From: Botryobacter ruber
Lineage (GTDB): Bacteria; Bacteroidota; Bacteroidia; Cytophagales; Hymenobacteraceae
NCBI RefSeq assembly: GCF_003347595.2
Contig: NZ_QCZK02000038.1
Span: 1-64,000 of the forward strand
DNA length: 64,000 bases
Direction of reading: 5' to 3'
The position numbers and the translations under genes are program-made. Each line of letters opens with the position of its first letter. Position 1 is the stretch's first letter. This document shows positions 9,477-17,356 of the stretch, piece after piece. Under the pieces are notes generated by a model. That model was given only the letters and a program-made list of their open reading frames with translations. It had not been told where the DNA came from and searched no databases.

Positions 9477-9508
9477 GAGCAGCAGTGGGTGTGGTGGCAG
9501 GTGCAGAA
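9477..9508 (+). repeat. Dispersed GC-rich repeat, copy 5 (plus orientation)
   Basis: GAGCAGCAGT then GGGTGTGGTGGCAG then GTGCAGAA. Inverted partner at 9697-9728. A degenerate copy may lie between them near 9583-9612. Confidence 0.7.
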
Positions 9509-9696
9509 TGCATTTTTATAGCTTAGATGGTGGTAATGGCTTTGTTAAGGAACGGCTGATTTGCCAAATATTGTATGCAAAAGGTGCAGAGGCAATGGAG
9601 GGAGGAGCAGCGACTCATTTTACTTTGAGGGATCATACCTGGCGGTTTACAGCATCGTATCAGGGCGTGCCGGCAAAGCCGTCCGGCTCTCGCAAG

Positions 9697-9728
9697 TTCT
9701 GCAGCGCCTGCCACCACAGCCACTGTTC
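9697..9728 (-). repeat. Dispersed GC-rich repeat, copy 6 (minus orientation)
   Basis: TTCTGCAGCG then CCTGCCACCACAGCC then ACTG. With copy 5 it encloses 188 bp in the guaA-ffs interval. Confidence 0.7.
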
Positions 9729-9795
9729 AGGATGAAAAAAAATCTGCAGCCATTCAGTTAGTTAGCGCTGCTGCGCCGGTTTTTTACAACAAAAG

Positions 9796-9826
9796 TTTGC
9801 AAAACGAAAAAAAGTGTCTACTTTTG
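9796..9826 (+). promoter_or_regulatory. Bacteroidota-type promoter for the SRP RNA
   Basis: TTTG (9796-9799), a 19-bp spacer and TACTTTTG (9819-9826) match the consensus exactly. The predicted RNA 5' end begins five bases later. Confidence 0.75.
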
Positions 9827-9830
9827 CAAC

Positions 9831-9921
9831 GGCAAATCGGCACGGCCAGCTCCTGTCGAACTCCCCCAGGTGCGGAAGCAAGCAAGGGTAGACGGTTGTA
9901 GCGGCGCGATGTCGGTTTGCC
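9831..9921 (+). ncRNA. ffs: Signal recognition particle RNA, small bacterial (4.5S) type
   Basis: The conserved apical domain is visible near 9865-9892: CCCCCAGG, the CGGAAGCAAGCAAGGG tetraloop/internal-loop segment and the following GTAGACGG. The ends pair over 12 bp (9831-9842 with 9910-9921, including G-U pairs), giving a hairpin of about 91 nt. A run of seven T follows at 9923-9929 as terminator. The RNA scaffolds Ffh and stimulates its GTPase during cotranslational targeting to the membrane; ffh lies at 40252-41586 in this window. It is not translated, although it lies in a guaA-transaldolase gap. Confidence 0.9.
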
Positions 9922-10010
9922 ACTTTTTTTGCCCTTTCTGCATAAGTGTTATTTCAACATTTATTTTTTCAAAAAACTCCCTTAACATTTCACGGTTCAG
10001 ATTATTGCAT

Positions 10011-10018
10011 TAGATTTG
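10011..10018 (+). promoter_or_regulatory. -7 element before the transaldolase gene
   Basis: TAGATTTG matches TAnnTTTG and lies 23 bp before the ATG. The -33 element is weak (ATTTC near 9987-9991). Confidence 0.45.
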
Positions 10019-10041
10019 TGTTTGAATCTATATGCTGTAAT

Positions 10042-10698
10042 ATGAAATTCTTTATTGACACCGCTAACCTGCAGGAAATTCAGGAAGCACACGACATGGG
10101 CGTGCTGGATGGCGTAACCACCAACCCCTCATTAATGGCCAAAGAAGGTATTTTTGGTCACGACAATGTAATGGCCCACTACAAGCAGATCTGCGAAATT
10201 GTGGATGGCGACATCAGTGCCGAAGTAATCGCTACAGATTATGAAGGTATTGTGCGTGAAGGAGAGGCCCTGGCCGAACTGCACTCTAACATTGTTGTCA
10301 AAGTTCCGATGATACGCGATGGCGTGAAGGCTATCCGCTACTTCAGCGAGCGTGGCATCAAAACAAACTGCACCCTTATTTTCTCTGCAGGGCAGGCGTT
10401 ACTGGCTGCTAAAGCTGGTGCAACTTACGTGTCTCCTTTCGTTGGCCGTCTGGATGATGTGGGCACCGACGGGATGCAGCTGATCGAGCAAATCGTAACT
10501 ATCTTCGGCAACTACGGTTACCAGACCCAGGTACTGGCAGCTTCTGTACGTCACGTAATGCACCTGTTGCAGTGTGCCGAGATTGGCGCTGACGTAGTTA
10601 CCTGTCCGCTAAATGTTATCACTGGTCTGCTCAACCACCCGCTTACCGATAACGGACTTGCCAAATTCCTGGCCGACCACGCCAAAGGAAACAAATAA
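10042..10698 (+). CDS. Transaldolase, short TalC/fructose-6-phosphate aldolase type
   Basis: Cytoplasmic class-I aldolase of 218 residues, the length of the short MipB/TalC/FSA subfamily. Motifs are [26 protein letters not shown], the Schiff-base Lys in VVKVPM at about residue 86, [20 protein letters not shown] and SPFVGRLDD. In most bacteria such enzymes act as transaldolases of the pentose phosphate pathway, and FSA activity is rarer. The frame extends 32 codons upstream without a credible start, so ATG 10042 is used. It precedes the 67-residue protein and ftsE on the same strand. Confidence 0.93.
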   Translation: MKFFIDTANLQEIQEAHDMGVLDGVTTNPSLMAKEGIFGHDNVMAHYKQICEIVDGDISAEVIATDYEGIVREGEALAELHSNIVVKVPMIRDGVKAIRYFSERGIKTNCTLIFSAGQALLAAKAGATYVSPFVGRLDDVGTDGMQLIEQIVTIFGNYGYQTQVLAASVRHVMHLLQCAEIGADVVTCPLNVITGLLNHPLTDNGLAKFLADHAKGNK

Positions 10699-10802
10699 TT
10701 ATGGATTAATGGATTCTGGATCAGAAATGAAGGAAAGCTGCAAATTTTCCTCGTCGTTTCTGATTCACCATTCATTATCTCCGATTCATAATTTAAAAAT
10801 CA

Positions 10803-11006
10803 ATGTACATCATCAAGGTAAAAGGCAAAGCCAAAATTCCGGACTATATCCAGCTGCGCGACGAAAACTTTGTGCTCATCGCGTATTTCAGGGCAGACCG
10901 GCCCCTGAAGAACCTGGAACGCTACGGGCTGGGCGGGAAAGAAGAAGCACTGGCCGCGCTCATTGCCAGCCTTGATTTTGGGAAACTACAGAAATTAGAG
11001 ATTTAA
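10803..11006 (+). CDS. Conserved small protein before ftsE (67 aa)
   Basis: MYIIKVKGKAKIPDYIQLRD opens a 67-residue, mostly beta-then-helix protein with no signal peptide or membrane segment. It stops 6 bp before ftsE and is probably cotranscribed and translated with it. A frame this tightly packed between real genes is likely coding. I do not recognise a characterised family. An accessory role in the FtsE module is inferred from position only. Confidence 0.7.
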   Translation: MYIIKVKGKAKIPDYIQLRDENFVLIAYFRADRPLKNLERYGLGGKEEALAALIASLDFGKLQKLEI

Positions 11007-11012
11007 GTAAGC

Positions 11013-11723
11013 ATGAATTTTTCTTCTTCCCCGGTGGTTTCGCTGCGCGATGTGGCGGTTTACCAGGACTCAAACACCATTTTAAGCAATGTCAGTTTTG
11101 ATGTTGAAAAAGGCGAATTTGTGTACCTGGTGGGGCGCACGGGAAGCGGGAAAAGCTCCTTGCTGAAAACACTTTACGCAGACCTGCCCCTGCTTTCGGG
11201 TTCTGCTGCCGTTGCCGATTTTAACCTCACCGGACTGTCACTCAAGCAGGTGCCCTTCCTGCGCCGGAAAGTAGGCATCATTTTCCAGGATTTCCAGCTT
11301 CTCTTCGACCGTACCGTGGCCGAAAACCTTAGCTTTGTGCTGCGGGCAACCGGCTGGAAAGACAAATCCAAAACCAAACAGCGTATTTCGGAAGTACTGA
11401 TGCGGGTTGGTCTTGGAGCAGCAGCGGCTAAAATGCCGCACCAGCTTTCGGGCGGGGAGCAACAGCGGGTGGTAATTGCGCGTGCCCTGCTCAACGAACC
11501 TGTAATCCTTTTTGCCGACGAACCTACCGGTAACCTGGACCCACGCGTGGCCGACGACATCATGAAGCTTTTCCTGGAAATAAACAACAGCGGTACCGCC
11601 GTACTCATGGCCACACACAATTACGAAATTATCAACCGCTATCCCAAGCGTGTACTTAAGTGCAAAGAAGGAAGAGTGCTTGACTCGAATGTAGAGGAAT
11701 TCCGGCTTGCCAATGATTACTGA
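11013..11723 (+). CDS. ftsE: Cell division ATP-binding protein FtsE
   Basis: ABC ATPase that with the membrane protein FtsX controls periplasmic peptidoglycan hydrolases at division. It has 236 residues: Walker [10 protein letters not shown] near 40-48, the Q-loop in IIFQDFQLL, signature LSGGEQQR near 144, Walker B ILFADEP and the H-switch in MATHNYE. FtsE-type features include [15 protein letters not shown] and [10 protein letters not shown]. ftsX is not adjacent, as is usual in Bacteroidota. A LolD or MacB-like ATPase is the alternative. Its end overlaps the next gene by 11 nt. Confidence 0.88.
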   Translation: MNFSSSPVVSLRDVAVYQDSNTILSNVSFDVEKGEFVYLVGRTGSGKSSLLKTLYADLPLLSGSAAVADFNLTGLSLKQVPFLRRKVGIIFQDFQLLFDRTVAENLSFVLRATGWKDKSKTKQRISEVLMRVGLGAAAAKMPHQLSGGEQQRVVIARALLNEPVILFADEPTGNLDPRVADDIMKLFLEINNSGTAVLMATHNYEIINRYPKRVLKCKEGRVLDSNVEEFRLANDY

Positions 11724-12615
11724 GTTATCCATACTCATTCCTGTCTTTAACAACGATGTGCGGCCCCTGGTAACGGAACTGCATGCGCAGTGCCGGCAGC
11801 AGGCTGTGAAGTATGAAATCCTTTTGTTCGACGATGCCTCAGAAGAACGCATTCGTGCAATAAACCGGCAGCTCGCCGAGCTGCCGCACGTCATCTACCA
11901 GGAACTGCCACAGAACATAGGGCGCGCAGCCATCCGGAATAAACTGGCAACAGCGGCTGCTTATGAGTACCTGCTGATGCTGGACAACGATTGCCTGCCC
12001 TCCCGTAAAGATTTTGTGTCGTATTACCTGCACGAAGCAGCAGGCGAGGCTGTGGTGGCTGGTGGTGTGGCCTATCAGCAGGAGGCGCCTGACCGAATTT
12101 ACCGCCTGCACTGGAAATATGGGCAGCGTGCAGCTAAAACTGTGGACGAACGACGGAAAGAACCTTACAAAAATATTTTTCTGAGCAACGTGCTGGTGAA
12201 AAAAGCGCTTTTCCTGCAGTACCAGCTGTGCGAAAGCCTGAAAGACTACGGGCACGAAGATACCCTTTTTGCCCTGCAACTGGAGCGGCAGGGAGTACAG
12301 GTAAAACACATTGAAAATCCGGCTGTGCACCTGGGCCTGGAGCCGACAGACGTATTTCTGGCAAAAACAGAGCAGGCGGTGGCAAACCTGGTAAAACTAT
12401 ATGTCCGCGGAGAGCAGCTGGATACCCTGAAACTGGTGAAAGCCTATAAGCTGTTACAGGAAAAGGGGCTGGAGAAAAGTTTCCTTAGCGCCTACCGGGG
12501 CATGCGTAAAATTATCAGGAAAAATTTGTATGCTACGCGGCCAAGCATGTTCTTTTTCGACCTTTACCGCTTGTTTTTGTTTACCCGCAAGCTGCAGAAC
12601 GACACGCAGCTTTAA
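11713..12615 (+). CDS. Family 2 glycosyltransferase
   Basis: GT-A fold glycosyltransferase with N-terminal LSILIPVFNND, the nucleotide-binding VKYEILLFDDAS, and DNDCLPSRKD in the place of the metal-binding DxD. The second half is helical, and there is no transmembrane anchor. ATG 11713 lies within the last codons of ftsE (11-nt overlap), which suggests translational coupling; an in-frame TTG at 11707 is less likely. Donor and acceptor are unknown. The coupling raises the possibility of a cell-wall or envelope role. Confidence 0.85.
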   Translation: MITELSILIPVFNNDVRPLVTELHAQCRQQAVKYEILLFDDASEERIRAINRQLAELPHVIYQELPQNIGRAAIRNKLATAAAYEYLLMLDNDCLPSRKDFVSYYLHEAAGEAVVAGGVAYQQEAPDRIYRLHWKYGQRAAKTVDERRKEPYKNIFLSNVLVKKALFLQYQLCESLKDYGHEDTLFALQLERQGVQVKHIENPAVHLGLEPTDVFLAKTEQAVANLVKLYVRGEQLDTLKLVKAYKLLQEKGLEKSFLSAYRGMRKIIRKNLYATRPSMFFFDLYRLFLFTRKLQNDTQL

Positions 12616-13253
12616 CTTCTTCTTTTGTTTAATACCAGGAATTCTTCCTGTTTATCAGCAATAATGCGTTGGTCTGCCGGTTCTATTTTGTCCTGTAGTT
12701 CTGATTTCCTGTTGTTCAGGGCATTCCAGAACCCTTCAATCAATTGCCAGTCGCTTTCAGAATAAGCGCTCATTTCCTGCGAAACCGTGTTTACAAAGTT
12801 CAGGTAGACTGTTTTAATGTTGGCGGGTGTAATTTCGGTTAAATCGTCAGAGCTTATTTCTATCCCCAACAGCTTCCGGCGTAATTCGTAGCGCCTGCTT
12901 GCCTCTTCGTTTTTCTGCTTTTTTTTATCAACGGCGCTTTTAAATCGCTCCCGTAAATCCAGGAGTTCTTCCCGCTGGGGTGGAATGTACTGGGTAACAT
13001 ATTTATCTACTCTCAGGGTGAGGGTATCGTATTGGGATCTAAGCGAATCAATTTCCTGGCGGGCAATGGTCGTGTCTTTAATATCAATTTGTTCTTCTGA
13101 TTCTGCGTCTTCTTCTGTTGCTACTACAAAACTTCTGAATTCGTTGTAAGCCTGTTCTCCTTCCGGAATTTTATTTTTCTCTTCAGAGCCTGAACAGGAA
13201 AATGAAAGTAGGGCAATAGCCACTGCTACAAAAGTAAAATAGGATCGCGTCAT
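12612..13253 (-). CDS. Lipoprotein, paralogue of the one at 44622
   Basis: A 213-residue exported lipoprotein (signal with LLSFSC, then Ser/Glu-rich) with long charged helices. From about residue 120 it shows a pattern, YELRRKLLGIEI then ANIKTVYLNFVNTVSQ then SDWQLIEGFWNALNNRKSEL, that recurs in the protein at 44622-45206 (WRRELLGEY, ANVVAAYTRFMESV, LNTRKEAL). The two are clear paralogues of a Bacteroidota-specific family, perhaps the DUF6565 group. Function is unknown. Its stop codon overlaps that of the convergent glycosyltransferase by 3-4 nt, leaving no room for a terminator. Confidence 0.8.
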   Translation of the reverse strand: MTRSYFTFVAVAIALLSFSCSGSEEKNKIPEGEQAYNEFRSFVVATEEDAESEEQIDIKDTTIARQEIDSLRSQYDTLTLRVDKYVTQYIPPQREELLDLRERFKSAVDKKKQKNEEASRRYELRRKLLGIEISSDDLTEITPANIKTVYLNFVNTVSQEMSAYSESDWQLIEGFWNALNNRKSELQDKIEPADQRIIADKQEEFLVLNKRRS

Positions 13254-13435
13254 ACCAGATTACATTTTTGGTGGATATTAGTCAAGGAACGCCGCATGCT
13301 ACGTAAAGTTTCGTTTTTGCCGATAAACTCCCGGAAGAGCGGAAAAAAGGCGTATAAAGAGAAATAAGCTGCTATAGCAGTCAGGTTGCCTGAACCTGCA
13401 ACAGGTGTTGCGGCCTCGTTTGCTACGAACATAGG
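13254..13435. other. Non-coding gap before the aminotransferase operon
   Basis: No convincing gene. A 60-codon minus-strand frame here lacks a recognisable product and has no start signal, so it was not called. The gap precedes a possible promoter. Confidence 0.5.
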
Positions 13436-13463
13436 TTTGTAAACACTATTTTTCTTATATTTA
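13436..13463 (+). promoter_or_regulatory. Possible promoter of the aminotransferase/oxidoreductase pair
   Basis: TTTG (13436-13439), 16 bp, then TATATTTA (13456-13463), one base off TAnnTTTG. The leader to the ATG would be about 85 nt. Confidence 0.35.
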
Positions 13464-13552
13464 GCAGATCATAAAGTGCTTTGCCTGGCTGCCGGAAAAC
13501 AGGTAGAGCAGGTTATTCAAAACTCCACTGGTTAAGAAAGTACCGTTACGGG

Positions 13553-14689
13553 ATGGAAGATATTAAAATGGTTGACCTGAAGGCGCAGTATGCACGGCTG
13601 AAACCGGAGCTGGACCAGGCCTTTAGTGCAGTAATGGAATCGATGGCGTTCATTAACGGGCCGCAGGTGCAGTCATTCTGCAGAAAGCTGGAAAACTACC
13701 TGCAGGTGGATCATGCCATTCCCTGTGCGAACGGTACCGATGCGCTGCAACTGGCCCTGATGGCGCTGGAACTTCCGGCAGGGGCCGAGGTGATTGTGCC
13801 GGCTTTTAACTATGTGGCAGCAGCTGAAGTGGTAGCCCTGCTGGGCTTGAAACCTGTTTTTGCCGATGTGCATCCGGATACGTTTAATTTAGATCCGGCT
13901 TCGGTTGAAGAGGCTGTTACACCTGCCACCGCTGCCATTGTTCCGGTGCACCTGTTCGGGCAATGTGCTGCCATGGCGGAAATGGTGGCTGTGGCTGCAA
14001 AACATAAACTGTATCTTATTGAAGATAATGCCCAGTCGCTGGGTGCTGTCTATACCTGGCCCGATGGCACCAGTAAGTATGCAGGTGCTATCGGAGATGT
14101 GGCGACCACTTCCTTTTTCCCTTCCAAACCACTGGGGGGCATGGGAGATGGAGGAGCCGTTTTTACCAACGATTCCCGCCTGGCGGCCTGTATTCAGAAA
14201 ATTGCAAATCACGGGCAGTCGGAAAAGTATAAATTTGAAAAGGTGGGTATCAACTCCCGGCTCGACACGCTGCAGGCGGCTATGCTGGAGGTAAAGCTGG
14301 GTTATATCGGTGATTTCAATGCGGGCAGGCAACGCGTAGCAGCTGTTTACGACAGGCTTTTTGCCGAAACGGAATCTTTAGAAGTTCCTGCACGTTGCAG
14401 CTACAGTACGCATGTTTTCCACCAGTATACCCTAAAAGTACCGGCGCGGCTACGCGACGGATTACAGGCGCATCTCCGGCAGCATCATATCCCGAGTATG
14501 GTGTATTACCCGCAGCCCCTGCATTTGCAGGAGGCGTACCGCTACCTGGGCTACCAGTCCGGCGATTTGCCGGTGTCGGAAATGCTGTCGCAGCAAGTGC
14601 TGTCGTTGCCCATGCATTCGGAGCTAACACAGGAGCAACAGGAGTACATTGCACAACATACTAAAACATATTTAGAGCAACATGGCTAA
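13553..14689 (+). CDS. DegT/DnrJ/EryC1/StrS sugar aminotransferase
   Basis: PLP-dependent aminotransferase acting on nucleotide-linked keto-sugars, 378 residues. Seen: MVDLKAQYARLKPEL, the substrate/PLP loop CANGTDALQLALMALELPAG, VPVHLFGQ, IEDNAQSLGA and the PLP Lys in SFFPSKPLGGMGDGG near residue 192. ATG 13553 is chosen (MEDIKMVDL) over an upstream in-frame ATG at 13481. It overlaps the next gene by 8 nt. The pairing with a Gfo/Idh oxidoreductase resembles WbpE/WbpB, which make a 3-amino uronic acid on UDP. Regiochemistry is inferred. Confidence 0.9.
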   Translation: MEDIKMVDLKAQYARLKPELDQAFSAVMESMAFINGPQVQSFCRKLENYLQVDHAIPCANGTDALQLALMALELPAGAEVIVPAFNYVAAAEVVALLGLKPVFADVHPDTFNLDPASVEEAVTPATAAIVPVHLFGQCAAMAEMVAVAAKHKLYLIEDNAQSLGAVYTWPDGTSKYAGAIGDVATTSFFPSKPLGGMGDGGAVFTNDSRLAACIQKIANHGQSEKYKFEKVGINSRLDTLQAAMLEVKLGYIGDFNAGRQRVAAVYDRLFAETESLEVPARCSYSTHVFHQYTLKVPARLRDGLQAHLRQHHIPSMVYYPQPLHLQEAYRYLGYQSGDLPVSEMLSQQVLSLPMHSELTQEQQEYIAQHTKTYLEQHG

Positions 14690-15776
14690 ACGTTTACCAG
14701 CAAAAGTAAAGTTCGCAGTAGTAGGTGTAGGGCATATCGGCGGGCGACATGCGTTCCTGATTCGGAACAACCCCGATGCGGAACTGGTGGCGCTCATCGA
14801 CACCCGTCCGGGTTTCGTGGAGGAAGCTGCTGTTGCTTACCCGGGTGTTCCGGCTTTCAGTTCCCTGAAGACTTTTCTGGCTGCTGGCGTACCTGCCGAT
14901 GTGCTCTGTGTCTGCACGCCCAATTACCTGCACTACCCGCACACCATCAAAGGCCTGAAGCAGGGCTACCATGTGGTGTGTGAGAAGCCGATGGCGCTGG
15001 ACACGCTGCATGCGGCTGAAATGCTGGCCGTGGCAGAGGAAAAACAGCGTCATATTTTCTGTGTGATGCAGAATCGCTACAGTCCGCCGGCTGTGTGGCT
15101 GAAGGAGGTGGTGGAAAGCGGCGTGCTCGGGCAACTGTATATGGTGCAGGTAAACTGCTTCTGGAACCGCGACGAACGCTACTACAGCGGCACCAACTGG
15201 CGTGGCTGCGGCAAACAGGACGGCGGCACCCTCTTCACGCAATTCAGCCATTTCGTAGATATGCTCTACTGGCTCTTTGGCGATATCACCAACATCAAAG
15301 GCCAGTTCCGTGACTTCAACCACCAGCAGCTCACCGACTTCGAAGACAGCGGCTTTATCCAGTTCGAATTTGTGAAGGGTGGCCTTTGCTCCTTTAACTA
15401 TACTACCGCCGTGCCGCGCCAGAACCTGGAGAGCAGCATCACGCTGGTTGCCGAAAACGGCAGTATTAAAGTAGGCGGCCAGTACATGAACAAGGTGGAG
15501 TACTGCAACATTTTGAACTACGAGGTGCCGGAGCTGCAGCCCTGCCAGCCCGCCAACAACTACGGCGCCTACACCGGCAGCGCCGCCAACCACCAGTTCG
15601 TAATCGAGAACGTCATCAGTACACTTAGAAATGAGACCACCGCTACTACGAATGCCCACGACGGCCTGAAGGTAGTGGAGATGATTGAGCGGATTTACAG
15701 CCTGAAGAAGAAAGAGGCCACAGGTGTGGAGGCGAAGGCTGCTAAAGAACGGGTTTTGAGTGATGATGGGGAGTAG
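14682..15776 (+). CDS. Gfo/Idh/MocA-family sugar oxidoreductase (WbpB/WlbA-like)
   Basis: NAD-dependent dehydrogenase of 364 residues. The Rossmann start is FAVVGVGHIGGRHA, followed by CVCTPNYLHYPH, the catalytic-Lys motif CEKPMAL and a C-terminal sheet domain with GGTLFTQFSHFVDMLYWLFG. WlbA/WbpB enzymes oxidise C3 of UDP-N-acetylglucosaminuronate before transamination by the partner encoded just upstream. The two genes overlap by 8 nt. The required 6-dehydrogenase and N-acetyltransferase are not in the window, so the end product is not certain. Confidence 0.88.
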   Translation: MAKRLPAKVKFAVVGVGHIGGRHAFLIRNNPDAELVALIDTRPGFVEEAAVAYPGVPAFSSLKTFLAAGVPADVLCVCTPNYLHYPHTIKGLKQGYHVVCEKPMALDTLHAAEMLAVAEEKQRHIFCVMQNRYSPPAVWLKEVVESGVLGQLYMVQVNCFWNRDERYYSGTNWRGCGKQDGGTLFTQFSHFVDMLYWLFGDITNIKGQFRDFNHQQLTDFEDSGFIQFEFVKGGLCSFNYTTAVPRQNLESSITLVAENGSIKVGGQYMNKVEYCNILNYEVPELQPCQPANNYGAYTGSAANHQFVIENVISTLRNETTATTNAHDGLKVVEMIERIYSLKKKEATGVEAKAAKERVLSDDGE

Positions 15777-15917
15777 CCTTTCTGTTACAAACTCAGCTAA
15801 TTATTTTCGGTGTAAGCGCCAGTAACAGCGCAAGTCGTTGTTGAATGGCAACCTGAATTGCCAGTAGGAAGCTTACCTGGCTTTAATTTTTTGAGTCTTT
15901 GTGCGGCAGTCTACCCT

Positions 15918-16451
15918 CTAAAGTGCCTGATTAATTTTCGGAACATCTTCATTTTTAGGAATAAAATTCCAGGAATACATATCAACTACCCACTTGCCTT
16001 GCTCATGTCGTGCGTGGCTAATGTTTCTTAGCATTACTTTTTCGCTGATATCGGGAAAATAGAACTGATCAACAATCAGGGCGGATGCCCCATGAATAAC
16101 GATGTCCCGCCGTGAAATTTTATAATCTGGGATACTAACTGAAGTGTCATTAAACATCTCTTGCTCTTGAGCTCTGAAGTCGTCATAATTCAATACTTCA
16201 CCCGGATCAGTTCCTAAATAAATACCATCTTTTGCCATATACTTGTCGATAAAGGCAATGTCCTTTTTCTTAAACAAGCTGTGAATCTCGTCAGCCATCG
16301 TATTCAGCTCCTGCCTGGCCTTTGTTGTGTCTATGGCAGTCTGGGTAGCAAGCGTTTGATTTCCTGCTGAGGTTTGGCTGGTTGGCTTTTCAGACTTATT
16401 ACAAGCCACAAGAAAAATAATTATTAGAGCAGGAGCAAGAAACGCTTTCAT
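15918..16451 (-). CDS. SnoaL-like (NTF2-fold) lipoprotein
   Basis: A 177-residue lipoprotein: signal MKAFLAPALIIIFLVAC with the lipobox Cys, a Ser/Thr/Gln-rich linker, then an NTF2-like domain (EIHSLFKKKDIAFIDKYM, ISHARHEQGKWVVDMYSW) of the DUF4440/SnoaL type. Such domains bind small molecules or act as ketosteroid-isomerase-like enzymes; catalytic residues cannot be named here. It is AT-rich relative to neighbours and monocistronic. Function is unknown. Confidence 0.75.
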   Translation of the reverse strand: MKAFLAPALIIIFLVACNKSEKPTSQTSAGNQTLATQTAIDTTKARQELNTMADEIHSLFKKKDIAFIDKYMAKDGIYLGTDPGEVLNYDDFRAQEQEMFNDTSVSIPDYKISRRDIVIHGASALIVDQFYFPDISEKVMLRNISHARHEQGKWVVDMYSWNFIPKNEDVPKINQAL

Positions 16452-16626
16452 TTTGCCGCTAATTTTAAGTTAAAGTATATTTAATTCACAATTTGGATAG
16501 TTAACTCTAATTTTGTATTGTTTGTGATTATTTTACGAAAATATTGACCATTTTGGTTGAGCTTTTTTTGATGTGGATAGAACCAGAACCTGAGCGTAGT
16601 TTGTAACTACACCCAGAAGCGGTTTT

Positions 16627-17184
16627 CTATAATTGACTTTTTAGTTCCAGCGTTTTTAGATCTATCAGCAGAATCATATTCTGATCTTTCTTGTCATATT
16701 TGCCGTTTTCGTTTGTGTCATAGTGACCTGTAATTACCAAAGTTCCTGTTTGTCTGTTAACTGTCCAGACCCTTGTAAAGAAGTTAGCATCAGTAATCTG
16801 CTTCTTGTCCTTTCCATCTGGCGACAGCACTAATATTTGCTCTGGATCGGTCCAATCAATTCCATTCTTCTGGTCCAGGTCAACGGTTTTGGCTGTAATA
16901 ATAATTTTATTAATCCCAAGACTATCGATTTTTACCTGTTCAATTTTGCGCACATAACCGCCTTTTGGAATATCAACTTGCACAGAGTTTCCTGTGTTTG
17001 TATCCAGGAAGAGGAGATATGTAGTTTCATTATTTGCCAGTTTCGAATTGTTATCAATCGAGGCAATTACAAATTCTGTCCCCTTAACTTCAATAAGGCT
17101 GTTAAAGTGTATGTAGCTGTACTTGCTCTGTCCGTATGTCGTGCCGGTAAATATAATGAACAGAAAAAACAGGTATGTTTTCAT
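16627..17184 (-). CDS. Small secreted protein with a DxNxNG calcium-type loop
   Basis: A 185-residue secreted protein with signal MKTYLFFLFIIFTGTTYGQ. The body is beta-rich (ETTYLLFLDTNTGN, QILVLSPDGKDKKQITDANF), recalling a few TolB/WD-like blades. It carries DTNENGKYDKKD, an EF-hand/dockerin-like calcium loop, near the C terminus. No enzyme motif is visible, and it is too short for a full propeller. It is AT-rich. I do not recognise the family. Confidence 0.7.
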   Translation of the reverse strand: MKTYLFFLFIIFTGTTYGQSKYSYIHFNSLIEVKGTEFVIASIDNNSKLANNETTYLLFLDTNTGNSVQVDIPKGGYVRKIEQVKIDSLGINKIIITAKTVDLDQKNGIDWTDPEQILVLSPDGKDKKQITDANFFTRVWTVNRQTGTLVITGHYDTNENGKYDKKDQNMILLIDLKTLELKSQL

Positions 17185-17314
17185 TGTAAATATGTTTCTT
17201 TAGAAGCTGCTGCACAGTGCGTTCGGAAGCTGAAGCAGCCATAGTATATTTGTTATTCAATATAGCCTCCCTCTGTATGTTATTCAACTTTTAGCAGGTT
17301 TCTTTAAACTTACA

Positions 17315-17350
17315 AGCAACAGCAGAGGCTGTGGTGACAGCTGCAGCAGA
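17315..17350 (+). repeat. Dispersed GC-rich repeat, copy 7 (plus orientation)
   Basis: GCAACAGCAGA then GGCTGTGGTGACAG then CTGCAGCAGA. It ends 7 bp before the stop codon of the flippase gene. Confidence 0.7.
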
Positions 17351-17356
17351 TTTTTT

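Noticed and set aside
9472..9735. Plus-strand frames between guaA and the SRP RNA
   Set aside because: They translate two copies of the dispersed repeat ([13 protein letters not shown] peptides); repeat translation explains them.
13250..13432. 60-codon minus-strand frame upstream of the aminotransferase
   Set aside because: No recognisable product and no start signal; left as non-coding.
14694..15659. Minus-strand open frame of 321 codons opposite the oxidoreductase
   Set aside because: Shadow of a well-supported Gfo/Idh gene; no start context or family motif.
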